Positions 46,510 to 56,065 are shown, counted from the first letter of the stretch. The stretch is DNA of 64,000 nt from JADGHX01 sp035760965 (GCA_035760965.1 DASTRY010000037.1:1-64000), one strand, 5' to 3'. The notes: generated by a model from the letters alone, not told the origin. Translations and numbers: made by a program.

Positions 46510-49500
46510 TCAGAACTTGTACCGCGCACCCAAAGCGTAGCGCGCGCCCAGGTCTTCCACGAACCAGACTTGCTTGTCCGTGCGACCGTGCCAGCGTACG
46601 TCTTCTTCGGTGAGGTTCAAGCCCTCGAAGCTGAACGAGAGACGGTCGTTCAGCTGATAGCCGATCGACAGGTCGATCTGACTGTACGGCTCGACATAAA
46701 CGGGGTTGCGGCAGCAGCCGACGTTGATGCTCGAGAGGTACTCGTCGCGCCAGTTCCACGCGAGACGGACCTGCCAGCCGTACTTCTCGTAGATCGCGAC
46801 CGCGTTCGCCGAGTCGGACAGGCCGAGCAGCGCGAACTGATTCACGTTCGGATCGCCGGCGTTGTTGAAGCTGATGTCGCCCCGCACCAGCGTGTAGTTG
46901 GCCTGGAAGCCGAAGCCCGAGTGCCCGAAGAAATGCTGGAGCGCGAACTCGGCGCCCCAGATCTTCGCATCCTTGTTGTTCACCGGGCGCGTGACGTTGA
47001 TCATGTACGGCGGATCGTCGGCGTTCGGCCGGATGTCGTACGCGCCCGCGATCGCGAGGTGCTGCGCTTCCGTACCATTGAACGCTGCGGCGCCGCCCGT
47101 CTCCGGGTGCTCCATCATCGCCATCATGACGAAGAGGTTCGTGTCGTCCGTCGAGAAGCCGCGGGCCTTGAGCTCGGCGATCGCCTGCTGCGCGCGCGGA
47201 CCGGAGGTCTGATCGAGCAGGCCGTACGGGTTCTCGAGTGTCACCTGGTTGCCGATGAAGTTCGAGACGCGCTTCTGGAAGAGGCCGACGGCCGCGTAGC
47301 TCGTATCGCTGTAGTACCACTCGAGCGACATGTCGAGGTTCTTCGAGGAGAGCGGATCGAGGTTGGTGTTCGAGCCGTTCGCCGTGGGGATGAAGCCGTT
47401 GATCGTCGAGCCCTGCGTGCCGTTCACGACCACCGCCGCGCGCAGGTCGTTGTACTGCGGGCGCGCCAGCGTCTTGCTGGCCGAGAAGCGCGCTTTCAGG
47501 TCGTTGCGCAAGCTGATATCGAAGTCGAGGCTCGGCAGGACGTTGCTGTACTTGCCGCGGTCGTGCAGCGCCGTCATGTCGGTGCCCGGCAGGACGGAGA
47601 AGTCGTTGTTGTCCTGCCAGAGCAGCATCGTGGGCGGCAGCACGTTCGAGGTGGCTTTCACGTCGGTGTGCTCGTACCGCACGCCGAGCAACGCGTTCCA
47701 CGGCATCTCGCCGACGCTGCCCTTCATGCCGTACTGGACGTAGACGGCGTCCGTGTCCTCTTCGATCAGGTGGTCCTGATTGAAGCCGGGGTTGTACGAC
47801 AGCACGCCGTTCGTCTGCGTCGCATCGCGCCACACGCCGTAGTTCGCCGTCGCCCACTGCGCGAGCGCGTCCGCATTGCCTTTCCAGCCGCCGCTCGGTA
47901 CGCCCGGCGCGCTGAAGTCGTCGAACGCGTTGACGAGGCTGAACGCCTGCACGAGGTTGGCCGGGATCTCGCCCGGATGATTGACGCCCCAGTCGCCGAG
48001 CGTCATCTGCGCGTTCGAGGCGAGCTGATGGGAATCCATCGAGCGCGTCTCCACGCCGAACTGCAGGCGGCCGTTGTCGAAGTCGAGCGCACTGTCGAGC
48101 CGCGCCTGCGTGATGTTCGTTTCCTGCGCTTGGTAGTTGATGCGCAGGTACTGGCTGCCGAGGGTCTCGAGCGGGAAATCGAAGCTCGAGTCGCCGCCGG
48201 AGGCGGGTGCGCTCGCCGTGGGCTCCGTGAAGATCGTCCGCTGCGCCAGCCCGAGCCCGTGTTCGCCGAAGATGAAGGTCTGCACGATGCGGTTCGTGCA
48301 CATATTGTCGTTCGGGGCCGGCAAGCAAGTGCTCGGCACGCGCGCCGCGAAGCTCATGAGCGTCTCGCCGCCGCCGGTGACCGGGTCGTGCGGCAAGCTG
48401 CGCGCCTTCGAGTCGTGGATGTCGAAGTTCAGGTTCCAGCGGTCGTTGATCTGCCAGCCCGCGTTGAAGCCCGCGGACTTCAGGTCGTTCTTCTGGTCGC
48501 GACGCTGCTGCTCGAAGCCGAAGTCTTTCGCCGTGCCTTCGTCCTCCTGCAGCAGGAGCGGCGTCGCCACGACCTCGCCGGTGTCGAAGGTGATGGCGTT
48601 GAAGTGGTTCGCGTTCATCCACAGCGTCTGGTCGCCGCGATCCTCCTTCAGGTGCTGCTCCGCGTAGGTGTAGTCGGCCGTCAGGGTGAGCGCATCCACC
48701 GGCTTGAACTGCATGGTGAGCTGGCCGTTGACGCGCGTGCGCTCGCGATCCGCGAAGTGGTAGCGGATGTCGTTCGGAATGGCGTAGAGCGCGCCTTCCG
48801 CGGGCTTGTTCGTGATCACCGCGCCCGGCGCGAGCTGCGTGGTGAGCTGGCTCGGATCGTCGTGCCAGGTGCGGATGTTCCAGTCGTTGATGGTCGACAT
48901 CGACGAGCCGCTATCGCGCTTCTGATAGCTGCCCGTGAGGCTCACACCCCAGCGGCGGTCGTCGTTCGCGAAGCTGTAGATGCCCGAGACTTCCGGGGTG
49001 ACATCGTTGCCGACGCGGTTGGTCGTGTCGTCCACGGCCTTGATGCCGAAATTCGCCGTGGTGCCGGCGGCCTGGTCGAGCGGACGCGCCGTGAGCACGT
49101 TCAGCGTGGCGCCGATGCCGCCGGTTGCGATGTCTGCGCGGCTCGTCTTGTAGACCTCGATGCCGCTGATGCTCTCGGCCGCGAGATTGGCGAAATTGAA
49201 CGAGCGCGTCTGGCCGTTCACGCCGCCGTCGAAGCCGTTGCCGCCGCCGCCGTAGGCGTCCGCGGCCGGCATCATGCGGCCGTTCAGCGTCACCATGTTG
49301 TATTCGGAGCCGAAGCCGCGCGCGGTCACCGTCGCGCCCTCGCCGTTGCGCCGGCTGATCGAGATGCCGGTCACGCGCTGCAGCGCTTCGCTCAGATTCG
49401 TGTCGGGGAACTTGCCGATGTCCTCGGCGCTGATCGCATCGACGACACCTATGGCGTTCCGCTTGATGTTCATCGAATCCTGCAAGCTCGCCCGCAGACC

Positions 49501-49635
49501 TGTGACGACGACTTCCTGCAGATCATCGGTTGAATTGCCGCTCGCGGGCGCCTGCTGGGCTGCTGCAACATTCGCTCGTAGCGTCGCGCCGAGAATCGCG
49601 GCTACGGCAACGGCTACCGTATTGCGCTTGACCAT
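46510..49635 (-). CDS. TonB-dependent receptor (Xanthomonas/Caulobacter long type)
   Basis: 1041-aa outer-membrane active transporter with a signal peptide ending near residue 26 (NVAAA-QQ). A TonB-box-like EVVVTG is followed by the plug (SAEDIGKFPDTNLSEALQRVTG, about 70–91, then TARGFGSEYNMVTLNGR) and a long beta-barrel ending in the canonical terminal Phe (LGARYKF). It fits the TIGR01782 long subfamily, mostly carbohydrate transporters. GGGGGATGGAG lies upstream of the ATG. It leads an operon with SapC, cupin-like, halogenase and GH9 genes; a beta-glucan oligosaccharide is the likely cargo (inference). Confidence 0.93.
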   Translation of the reverse strand: MVKRNTVAVAVAAILGATLRANVAAAQQAPASGNSTDDLQEVVVTGLRASLQDSMNIKRNAIGVVDAISAEDIGKFPDTNLSEALQRVTGISISRRNGEGATVTARGFGSEYNMVTLNGRMMPAADAYGGGGNGFDGGVNGQTRSFNFANLAAESISGIEVYKTSRADIATGGIGATLNVLTARPLDQAAGTTANFGIKAVDDTTNRVGNDVTPEVSGIYSFANDDRRWGVSLTGSYQKRDSGSSMSTINDWNIRTWHDDPSQLTTQLAPGAVITNKPAEGALYAIPNDIRYHFADRERTRVNGQLTMQFKPVDALTLTADYTYAEQHLKEDRGDQTLWMNANHFNAITFDTGEVVATPLLLQEDEGTAKDFGFEQQRRDQKNDLKSAGFNAGWQINDRWNLNFDIHDSKARSLPHDPVTGGGETLMSFAARVPSTCLPAPNDNMCTNRIVQTFIFGEHGLGLAQRTIFTEPTASAPASGGDSSFDFPLETLGSQYLRINYQAQETNITQARLDSALDFDNGRLQFGVETRSMDSHQLASNAQMTLGDWGVNHPGEIPANLVQAFSLVNAFDDFSAPGVPSGGWKGNADALAQWATANYGVWRDATQTNGVLSYNPGFNQDHLIEEDTDAVYVQYGMKGSVGEMPWNALLGVRYEHTDVKATSNVLPPTMLLWQDNNDFSVLPGTDMTALHDRGKYSNVLPSLDFDISLRNDLKARFSASKTLARPQYNDLRAAVVVNGTQGSTINGFIPTANGSNTNLDPLSSKNLDMSLEWYYSDTSYAAVGLFQKRVSNFIGNQVTLENPYGLLDQTSGPRAQQAIAELKARGFSTDDTNLFVMMAMMEHPETGGAAAFNGTEAQHLAIAGAYDIRPNADDPPYMINVTRPVNNKDAKIWGAEFALQHFFGHSGFGFQANYTLVRGDISFNNAGDPNVNQFALLGLSDSANAVAIYEKYGWQVRLAWNWRDEYLSSINVGCCRNPVYVEPYSQIDLSIGYQLNDRLSFSFEGLNLTEEDVRWHGRTDKQVWFVEDLGARYALGARYKF

Positions 49636-49796
49636 CGCTCCATCCCCCTTGCGAAGTGAATCCGACCTGTTTCGTTGGCCCGCTAGGCCTCCAGTGTTTG
49701 GCGTTGACGCGTACCGCTAGTCGGAGGGCGCGCAAAATGCTCGGGAAATGCTGGTGTCGACGCCTTGGATCGGGACGGGCGCGTGTTGCGCAGGTG

Positions 49797-49810
49797 TGAC
49801 ATCGCTGTCA
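49797..49810. promoter_or_regulatory. LacI-type operator-like palindrome 1 upstream of the TonB receptor
   Basis: TGACATCGCTGTCA: arms TGACA and TGTCA around a TCGC centre with the CG step typical of LacI-family operators. It resembles sugar-regulator boxes reported upstream of TonB-receptor operons in Xanthomonas. It lies 161 bases upstream of the receptor start. Confidence 0.55.
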
Positions 49811-49868
49811 ATTACACCGGCAATACCACCCATTGTTCTTGTGTGGCGTGGCAAGTGGGCTCTCCCTC

Positions 49869-49882
49869 TGGTACCGCTATCA
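49869..49882. promoter_or_regulatory. LacI-type operator-like palindrome 2 upstream of the TonB receptor
   Basis: TGGTACCGCTATCA: arms TGGTA and TATCA around CCGC, one mismatch from perfect symmetry, with the same 14-base architecture as the site 72 bases away. The remaining 363-base gap between the receptor and the esterase gene holds no gene that I can support; it must contain the operon promoter. Confidence 0.5.
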
Positions 49883-49998
49883 TGCCTCGGCGATACGATG
49901 AGCCAGTCGCGACGGGTTTGCAAGCCCCCCGCACCGCGCGAAATCCAAAGTCTGTGAATGGCTGTGATGCGCGCCGCCACGCCGCGGACCGCGCGATT

Positions 49999-51354
49999 TC
50001 AGCGCTGGCCCAGCGTTGCCCGCAATCCGTGCGGCAGACGCAACATCCAGTAATAGGCCGAGTGCGTGCCGGGAGCTTCGCGGTAGACCACCGTGCATCC
50101 CTTCCCGATCAGCACCGAGCGCAGCATGCGGTTCGAGGCGAGCATGTTCGGGCCCTCCCATGTACCGGCATCCAGGTAGAACCGCACGTTCAGGCGTGGG
50201 GCTTCCGCGATCCGGCGTATGAGCCAACCGCTGTCGGGACTCGCATTTCGGCCGATTTGGCGCGGCGCCGTGCTCGTCGGCGCCTCCGGCGACCAGCCAT
50301 AGGAGCCGGACTGGGAGATCACATTGCCGAAGATGTTCGGATGAGTGAACGCGGTGTAGGTCGCCGCGAGCCCACCGTAGCTCGATCCCAGCACGGCATT
50401 GCGCCGCGGATCGCGGCTCAGCCGATAGCGCGCGCGCAGCTGCGGCAGCAGCTCTTCGCCGATGAATCGCTGAAACGCGTCGTTCGGTGGAAATTCGTTG
50501 TCGCGGTCCGGTGACTCGAGGAACACCGCCACCACCGGCGCAATGGCGCCGGCGGCGATCATGTTGTCGAGGATCATCGGCGTCGGGACCGATTGGGTGT
50601 ACTGGTTCCCGTCGTACGCGAGCAGCAGACCGTAGTCGCGAGTGCTCTTGCGATAGCCCGGCGGCAGATAGATCCGCAGGGTGCGGCGATTGCCGAGGAT
50701 GCGGCTCTCCACGTCCAGCGTCTCGAGCGTGCCCGCGGCGACGCCTGGCCGCTTTTCCAGGTACGCGCTCGTCGTGGCGTCCGGCCCTTCGGCGTAAGAC
50801 ACCACAGCGTTGTTCCAGTAACTCAGCCGCGGGTTCAACGGGTCGTGAAAGGTCTCGTACTCCATGTCGTCCATCGTGAAGTACGTCGCGCGATCGGGCG
50901 ACGCGTGCCAGCCCTTCGGTGCGATCAGCTCGTAGCGCAGGTGCGCGGTGCGATCGAGAACATAGCTCGTGTACCAGACCGTGCTCTGGCGCAGCTGCGT
51001 AAACGTGTCGAAGCCGCGCGGCGTGTGCAGCGGAAACCAGCCGTTGAATCGCACGTTCAGGGCGACCTGGCCGGGGTCCGTCCGCCATAAAAAGGTGTAG
51101 CGCACGTCCTGCGGCCGGCCGGGCACTTCCTCGATGAGCGGCGTGCCGTGCTCCGCGACGAATTTCCAAAACGTGTCGAGGGCGGTGGGATCGTGGGCGT
51201 CCAGCGCTGCGGCGAGGGCACGCAGTCGCGGGCTCTCCGGATCCGGTAGCGATGTGCTGTCGCCGCCGGAATCGGACGCCCGCGCCAGCGTCGCGAGCAG
51301 CACTGTCAGCACGAGCGCCGGCCGGCTTCTATACGTGGACCTTCTCGCCATCAT
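49999..51354 (-). CDS. enterochelin esterase-like (Fes/esterase D family) hydrolase
   Basis: 451-aa exported protein with an N-terminal signal segment (LVLTVLLATLARA). Residues about 75–190 form an Ig-like early-set domain, as in Fes (RYTFLWRTDPGQVALNVRFN). The C-terminal alpha/beta hydrolase domain has RTLRIYLPPGY, nucleophile Ser in LGSSYGGLAA, and His in APGTHSAYYW. True Fes enzymes hydrolyse siderophore esters. The extracytoplasmic signal and the carbohydrate operon next door make a carbohydrate- or feruloyl-type esterase equally plausible. The start lies 26 bases inside the upstream HEAT-repeat gene. Confidence 0.82.
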   Translation of the reverse strand: MMARRSTYRSRPALVLTVLLATLARASDSGGDSTSLPDPESPRLRALAAALDAHDPTALDTFWKFVAEHGTPLIEEVPGRPQDVRYTFLWRTDPGQVALNVRFNGWFPLHTPRGFDTFTQLRQSTVWYTSYVLDRTAHLRYELIAPKGWHASPDRATYFTMDDMEYETFHDPLNPRLSYWNNAVVSYAEGPDATTSAYLEKRPGVAAGTLETLDVESRILGNRRTLRIYLPPGYRKSTRDYGLLLAYDGNQYTQSVPTPMILDNMIAAGAIAPVVAVFLESPDRDNEFPPNDAFQRFIGEELLPQLRARYRLSRDPRRNAVLGSSYGGLAATYTAFTHPNIFGNVISQSGSYGWSPEAPTSTAPRQIGRNASPDSGWLIRRIAEAPRLNVRFYLDAGTWEGPNMLASNRMLRSVLIGKGCTVVYREAPGTHSAYYWMLRLPHGLRATLGQR

Positions 51355-52291
51355 CCCGCTTCGCCATTGCCGCGCGCACGCGCTCGAGCAGCTTCGCGTT
51401 GCGCTCGTACACCGAGAGCGCGTCGGCCGCGATTTCCGCCTGCGCCCGCGAGCCCGTTTCGATGATCGACACGAGCCAGTCGAACGCGGCCTCGCTGCGA
51501 TGGAGCGCGGCCGCGCGGATCAGCACCGCGCGCATGTCGGCCATGACATACGCCTGGTCCCATGCCTCGCGCAGCTGCGCGAGCGCCGCGGGGTGGCGCG
51601 ATTCGCCGAGCGCCAGTGCCGCGAAGTCGCGGACCGCCTCGTTCGCGTGAGCAAGCTGCGCGCCGACGAAGGGGACACACTCGTCCGGCGCAATGCTCAG
51701 CAACCCGTTGAAACATTCGCCCAGCACTTCCGGCTCCGCATCGCCCGCCAATACCTTGAAGCGCAGCAGCGCTTCCGCTTCGCGCGGATTGCCGCACGCG
51801 ATGGCGCGCGCCGCGCCCTGCCGTGCGCGCGCCTCCTTGTCCGCGAGGAGCGCGGCCAGCTCCGGGATGGCCCGCGAATAGCCCGACGCGACCAGGCCCA
51901 TGGCACAGCTGCTGCGCAGATCGATTGCGGTATCGACACTGCCGCCCCAGACGGGCTCGAGCTGCAGGTAGCGGATGCCGTCCAGAAAAAAGGTCACGTC
52001 CTGACATTCGAGCTCGACGAGCGCCCGGGCGATCGCTCCTTTCGCGAAACAGTTCGGGTCGCGCTTCACGGGGTCGACGAGGAAGCGCGCATACGCGGCG
52101 AGCAAGTCCTTTTCCCGTTCGTGCAGATGGCGCTCGCCGGCGAGCGTGGCGGCCTTCGCGACGACGCGGGAGGATTTGTCACGGAGTGCGTTGCCGATGA
52201 TCTCGTTCTGCGCGGCGCGATCCGTGGCGGGATCGAGCGCGTTCAGCGCGTCGAGCTGCGCTTGCGATTTCTGACGCGCGGAGACGGCCAT
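51329..52291 (-). CDS. HEAT-repeat protein
   Basis: 320-aa cytoplasmic protein built of helical repeats of about 30–35 residues (for example SSCAMGLVASGYSRAIPELAA, ARQGAARAIACGNPREAEAL and VRDFAALALGESRHPAALAQ). They look like HEAT/PBS-lyase-like repeats used for protein binding. A KDPNC-like patch and several cysteines are unremarkable. No enzymatic motif. It lies 12 bases after the LysR-type gene and overlaps the esterase gene, so the three form a unit. Confidence 0.7.
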   Translation of the reverse strand: MAVSARQKSQAQLDALNALDPATDRAAQNEIIGNALRDKSSRVVAKAATLAGERHLHEREKDLLAAYARFLVDPVKRDPNCFAKGAIARALVELECQDVTFFLDGIRYLQLEPVWGGSVDTAIDLRSSCAMGLVASGYSRAIPELAALLADKEARARQGAARAIACGNPREAEALLRFKVLAGDAEPEVLGECFNGLLSIAPDECVPFVGAQLAHANEAVRDFAALALGESRHPAALAQLREAWDQAYVMADMRAVLIRAAALHRSEAAFDWLVSIIETGSRAQAEIAADALSVYERNAKLLERVRAAMAKRDDGEKVHV

Positions 52292-52303
52292 GCAGCCGCA
52301 ATT

Positions 52304-53197
52304 CTACGCGCTGCGCCCCGCGTCCCACTTCTCGCGGCAGAGCGCGAGGAAGCGGCCGCCCGCCTGCGAGAGCGGCTGGTGCTTCAGATAGTAGACGCCC
52401 ACCTGGCGCTCGATGCTCGAGAACGCGAGGCCCTCGATCGGAACGAGCTCCGGCGGCACGCTCGTCACGAGATCCGACACGAACGTGACGCCTTTGCCTT
52501 GCGCGGCGAGCGCGAGCCGCAGATCGAGGTGGCTGACTTCCCAGATCGCGCCGAACGAGTTGCGCAGGCGATGGCCGCCGGGCCGGCGCGGCGCGTCGTC
52601 GAGGTACGAGGTGATGAGCGGCAGCGTACGCAGCACGGTTTCGGGGTCGCGCGTGAGCGCTTCGCGGCTCGGATGGTCCGCGGCGATCATCAGCCGCCGC
52701 ACTTCGGGGAAGCACGGGTGAAAGGCGAAGTACTCCGGCATCGAATGCTGGAAGGGGCCGAAGCCGACTTCCCAGCGCCCGTCGGAGACGCCGTAGACGA
52801 TCTCGCGGCTCGGCGCGACGACCACGCGGAAGCGGGTGAGCGGATTGCGCTCGGAGAATTCCTTGAGCAGCGTGAGACCGAAGCGCGCATTGGTCGCGGG
52901 CGCCAGCGCGAGCGACAAGGTCGAGAGCGCGCCCGAGCGAATCTGCGCGATATCGGAGAGCGCTTCGCGTTCCTCGTTCAACACCGTCTCGGCGTAACGC
53001 AGCAGGCGGATGCCCGCCTCCGTGAGCTGCGGCGGATGACCGCGCTTCAGTAGCACTGCACCGATGCGGTGCTCGAGGTTGGCGATGGTCTGGCTGACGG
53101 CGGACTGCGACAGGTCGAGCCGCTCGGCCGCGCGACTGAAGCCGCCGGCTTCGATTACGGCCTGAAAACAACGTATTTCGTTACGTTCGATGTGCAT
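52304..53197 (-). CDS. LysR-family transcriptional regulator
   Basis: 297-aa LysR-type regulator. The N-terminal winged helix (about 4–63) reads FQAVIEAGGFSRAAERLDLS then QSAVSQTIANLE, and a periplasmic-binding-protein-like effector domain follows (about 90–295). It is divergent from the citrate-synthase-family gene, with 129 bases between them, the classical arrangement for control of the neighbour. An ATG 12 codons upstream is a possible alternative start. Effector unknown, possibly an organic acid. Confidence 0.88.
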   Translation of the reverse strand: MHIERNEIRCFQAVIEAGGFSRAAERLDLSQSAVSQTIANLEHRIGAVLLKRGHPPQLTEAGIRLLRYAETVLNEEREALSDIAQIRSGALSTLSLALAPATNARFGLTLLKEFSERNPLTRFRVVVAPSREIVYGVSDGRWEVGFGPFQHSMPEYFAFHPCFPEVRRLMIAADHPSREALTRDPETVLRTLPLITSYLDDAPRRPGGHRLRNSFGAIWEVSHLDLRLALAAQGKGVTFVSDLVTSVPPELVPIEGLAFSSIERQVGVYYLKHQPLSQAGGRFLALCREKWDAGRSA

Positions 53198-53326
53198 GCG
53201 GACATTGTCGCGCCGTAGCTCGGACACCGCCATCGTCCGGGCTGATAAAGGGATCGATTTGCGCCTCTACCACTGCCCGGGAGCCGTCCCCACCATGGTG
53301 TCGTCAACGTTCGGAGGTGGCGACTC

Positions 53327-54469
53327 ATGGCAGCAGTGGTCGACGTCAAGAAGGGTCTCGAAGGGGTGCTTGCGGATACGACGGCGCTCTCGCTGGTGGA
53401 CGGCGAGCGCGGGCGACTCTACTACCGTGGTTTGCCCGTCGAGTCGCTGGCGCAGGGGCCTTTCGCGGCGGCGGTCCACCTGCTCATCTTCGGCCAATTG
53501 CCCAATGCGGATGAGCTCGCGCGGCTCGAGGAATTTCTGTGGCGCGCGGGGCAGCTGCCGGCGGCGCTCGCCGCGTCGTTGCGCCAGCTCGCGAGCCACG
53601 ACGCGCATCCGATGGCCACGCTGCAGGCGATCACGCCGTTGCTCGCGATGGAGCCGCCCGCGGATCCGCTCGGCCGCACGGCCGACGAGCGTGAAGGGCT
53701 CGTGATCGCCGCGCGCGTGCCGGCGGCGATCGCGCTGATCCACGCTGTCCGGCAGGGCAGGGCGATAACGCCGTATCCCGAGTCTCACCGTTACGGTGAG
53801 CGCTACCTGCATCTCGTGACAGGCCGCGCGCCGACGGCCGACGAGATCGCGGTGTTCGAATGCATGCAAGTGCTGCAGCTCGATCACGGTTTCAACGCGA
53901 GCACGTTCACCGCGCGTGTGGTGACTTCAACGCTGGCGCCGGCCGCTTCCGCACTCTCGGCAGCGATGGGCGCGCTGTATGGGCCGCTGCACGGCGCAGC
54001 GGACCAGGGCGCGCTGGAGATGGCGCTGGAAGTCGGCTCGCCGGAGAAGGCGAGCGACTTCGTCGCGACGTGTCTCGCGACCAAGCGCGTCGTCATGGGC
54101 ATGGGACATCGCGAGTACCGCGTCGTCGATCCGCGCGCGAAGGTCATCAAGCGCATGGCGGAGAAGATCGCCACGCAGCCGGATCTGCGTCGCATCCTGG
54201 ATACGCTGAGCGCCGTCGAGGCCGCCTTCGTCGCGCAGACGAGCGCAAAGCGCCGTTCGCTGCGTGCGAATCTCGAGTTCTACAAGGGTGTCGTGTGTCT
54301 CGGGCTCGGCATTCCGAAGGAGCTGTTCACGGCCACGTTCGCCGCGTCGCGCGTCTTCGGCTGGGTGGCGCACATCGTGGAGCAGCGCGCCGACAACCGG
54401 ATCATCCGTCCGTCCGCGCACTACATCGGCCCGGCGCCGCAGGATTCGGACGAGCGCGAAGTCGCGTAA
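53327..54469 (+). CDS. citrate synthase family protein (citrate or 2-methylcitrate synthase)
   Basis: 380-aa enzyme condensing acyl-CoA with oxaloacetate. The active-site residues are in place: QLDHGFNASTF, GPLHGAADQGALEM (His) and GMGHREYRVVDPRA (His), with the later Asp region in VEAAFVAQTSAKRRSLRAN. The short, dimeric type-II-like length and early LSLVDGERGRLYYRG segment fit citrate/methylcitrate synthase 2. No prp genes are adjacent, so the acyl donor is open. A GGAGG precedes the ATG. Divergent LysR gene is the likely regulator. Confidence 0.9.
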   Translation: MAAVVDVKKGLEGVLADTTALSLVDGERGRLYYRGLPVESLAQGPFAAAVHLLIFGQLPNADELARLEEFLWRAGQLPAALAASLRQLASHDAHPMATLQAITPLLAMEPPADPLGRTADEREGLVIAARVPAAIALIHAVRQGRAITPYPESHRYGERYLHLVTGRAPTADEIAVFECMQVLQLDHGFNASTFTARVVTSTLAPAASALSAAMGALYGPLHGAADQGALEMALEVGSPEKASDFVATCLATKRVVMGMGHREYRVVDPRAKVIKRMAEKIATQPDLRRILDTLSAVEAAFVAQTSAKRRSLRANLEFYKGVVCLGLGIPKELFTATFAASRVFGWVAHIVEQRADNRIIRPSAHYIGPAPQDSDEREVA

Positions 54470-54499
54470 GCCCTCGCCGTTTGCCCCTCTGCTCTGTGC

Positions 54500-54532
54500 G
54501 TCATGCGTGTACGAGCGGTACACGCATGACGT
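54500..54532. terminator. perfect 14-base inverted repeat after the citrate synthase gene
   Basis: The arms CGTCATGCGTGTAC and GTACACGCATGACG are exact inverted copies separated by GAGCG, 30 bases after the stop. The stem is very stable but is followed by TAACGG rather than a T-run. It is therefore either an L-shaped (intrinsic-like) terminator or a protein-binding palindrome for the FG-GAP gene downstream. Confidence 0.55.
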
Positions 54533-54698
54533 AACGGTTCGCGGCTTTCGCTCGTGACTCCGTTTCGCGACTTTCCCGCTACACACGCTCTTCACTCTAA
54601 CAATCGCTCACACAGTCGCCGCGCGGCATCGTCAACGCGCCGCGCATGGCGGCGTTCGTCCGCGCCGCAATTGGCATCTATCGTGGAGTGAAATCGCT

Positions 54699-55928
54699 GT
54701 GAACGGACAATTCTCGGGAGCACGAGTCGGGATGCTCGCGGCCCTGGTGGCCGGCCTCACGGGCTGCGGCGGCGGCGGCAACGACGTGTCGCGCTTCGAC
54801 GTGCCGAATTCGGTTGTGATTACGGATGTGAACGGCGACGGTGCGCCCGATATCGCGGTCGCCACGACGTCGGTGGCCGACGACGGCTCGCAGCCGAGCC
54901 CCGGGTTCGCCTCGGTGTTCGTGCAGAGCGCGAGCAGCCCCGGCTCGTTCGCGAGCGGCACGCATTACGACACGGACAACAATCCTTCGAGCATCGCGGC
55001 CGGTGATCTCACTGGCACCGGCACCACCGATCTCGTGATTGCGAACTTCGCCGCCGGTGACGTTTCGGTGCTGCTGCAGACGAGCCCCGGCTCAGGCCAG
55101 TACCAGAGCGCGATGAATGTCGCGACGGGCGGCAATCCGAACGATGTGGTGATCGCCGACGTGAACGGCGACGGCAAGAACGATCTCGTCGCGGCCGACG
55201 ACGCGGCGAGCGGGCGCGTCGTGATCTTGCTGCAGGACCCGGCAAGCGCCGCGCATTTCCTGGCGCCCGCTGGGCTCGCGACGACCAATCCCGCGGCGGG
55301 CGTCGCGGTCGGCGATCTCAACGGCGATGGCAAACCCGACATCGTCGCGGCGACATCGGACACGAACGGCAACAACGGCGCGATCGTCGTCTTCTATCAG
55401 GACCCGGCGAATGCCGGCAGCTTTCTCGCACCTGTCACGTTCGCCGGCGGCGCGCAGCCGATGGCGGTGAAGATCGCCGACCTGAACAACGATGGGTTGC
55501 CCGATCTCGCCGTGGCGAACCTCGGGCCGGGCACGGACGGTACCGGCGCATCGGGAGCGACGGTGCTGCTGCAGGATGCGGCGAATCCGGGGTCGTTTCT
55601 CGCGCCGGTGACGTACTCGGCACAGAGCGGCACGATCCACATCGTCGTCGCGGACATGAACGGCGACCAGTTGCCCGATCTCGTGACCGCGAATATCGGG
55701 CCGGCGCCGACGGGCAGCGTGTCGGTGCTGATGCAGGACCCGACCCGGCCCGGCGTGTTCCAGGCGGCGCAGAGCTTCGCGGGATTCGGGCAGCCGCTCG
55801 CCGTTGCGGTCGCCGATCTCAACAACGATGGCATCCCGGACATCGCGGTTGCGGACGGCAGCACCGCGACCGTCATGTATCAGGGCACGACGCCAGGGAC
55901 GTTTCCCACGATCGGCCAGTTGAACTAG
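54699..55928 (+). CDS. FG-GAP/VCBS-repeat lipoprotein
   Basis: 409-aa secreted protein. The signal sequence is followed by GLTGCGGGG, a lipobox with Cys23. The rest is about six FG-GAP-type blades, each ending in a calcium-binding loop such as TDVNGDGAPDIAVA, ADVNGDGKNDLVAA, GDLNGDGKPDIVAA, ADLNNDGLPDLAVA and ADLNNDGIPDIAVA. It should fold as a beta-propeller on the cell surface or in the periplasm, used for adhesion or ligand binding. The GTG start has GGAG upstream. No partner gene is adjacent. Confidence 0.85.
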   Translation: MNGQFSGARVGMLAALVAGLTGCGGGGNDVSRFDVPNSVVITDVNGDGAPDIAVATTSVADDGSQPSPGFASVFVQSASSPGSFASGTHYDTDNNPSSIAAGDLTGTGTTDLVIANFAAGDVSVLLQTSPGSGQYQSAMNVATGGNPNDVVIADVNGDGKNDLVAADDAASGRVVILLQDPASAAHFLAPAGLATTNPAAGVAVGDLNGDGKPDIVAATSDTNGNNGAIVVFYQDPANAGSFLAPVTFAGGAQPMAVKIADLNNDGLPDLAVANLGPGTDGTGASGATVLLQDAANPGSFLAPVTYSAQSGTIHIVVADMNGDQLPDLVTANIGPAPTGSVSVLMQDPTRPGVFQAAQSFAGFGQPLAVAVADLNNDGIPDIAVADGSTATVMYQGTTPGTFPTIGQLN

Positions 55929-56011
55929 CGGGCACCCAACCGCCGGGCAGCGCACGCGATGGGTTGCCGTCGCGTGCGCATCCGGCTCGCCGCGGAGCGC
56001 CTGCGCGATGC

Positions 56012-56065
56012 GCGCCTGATCCTCGCGAGGTGCATGCCCTGCCGAGTGCGCCTGATCCTCGCGAG
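56012..56065. repeat. 36-base-period direct repeat before the dioxygenase 3' end
   Basis: The 18-base unit GCGCCTGATCCTCGCGAG occurs twice, 36 bases apart. More diverged copies follow near 56087 and at the very end of the dioxygenase gene (GCGCCTGATCCTTG). The 179-base gap is thus built mainly from repeats of the gene's 3' end. Confidence 0.6.

Noticed and set aside
45772..49533. A 1253-codon rightward open frame
   Set aside because: It is the reverse complement of the TonB receptor and SapC genes, is Arg/Val/His-rich, has no family motif, and arises from strong third-position G/C bias.
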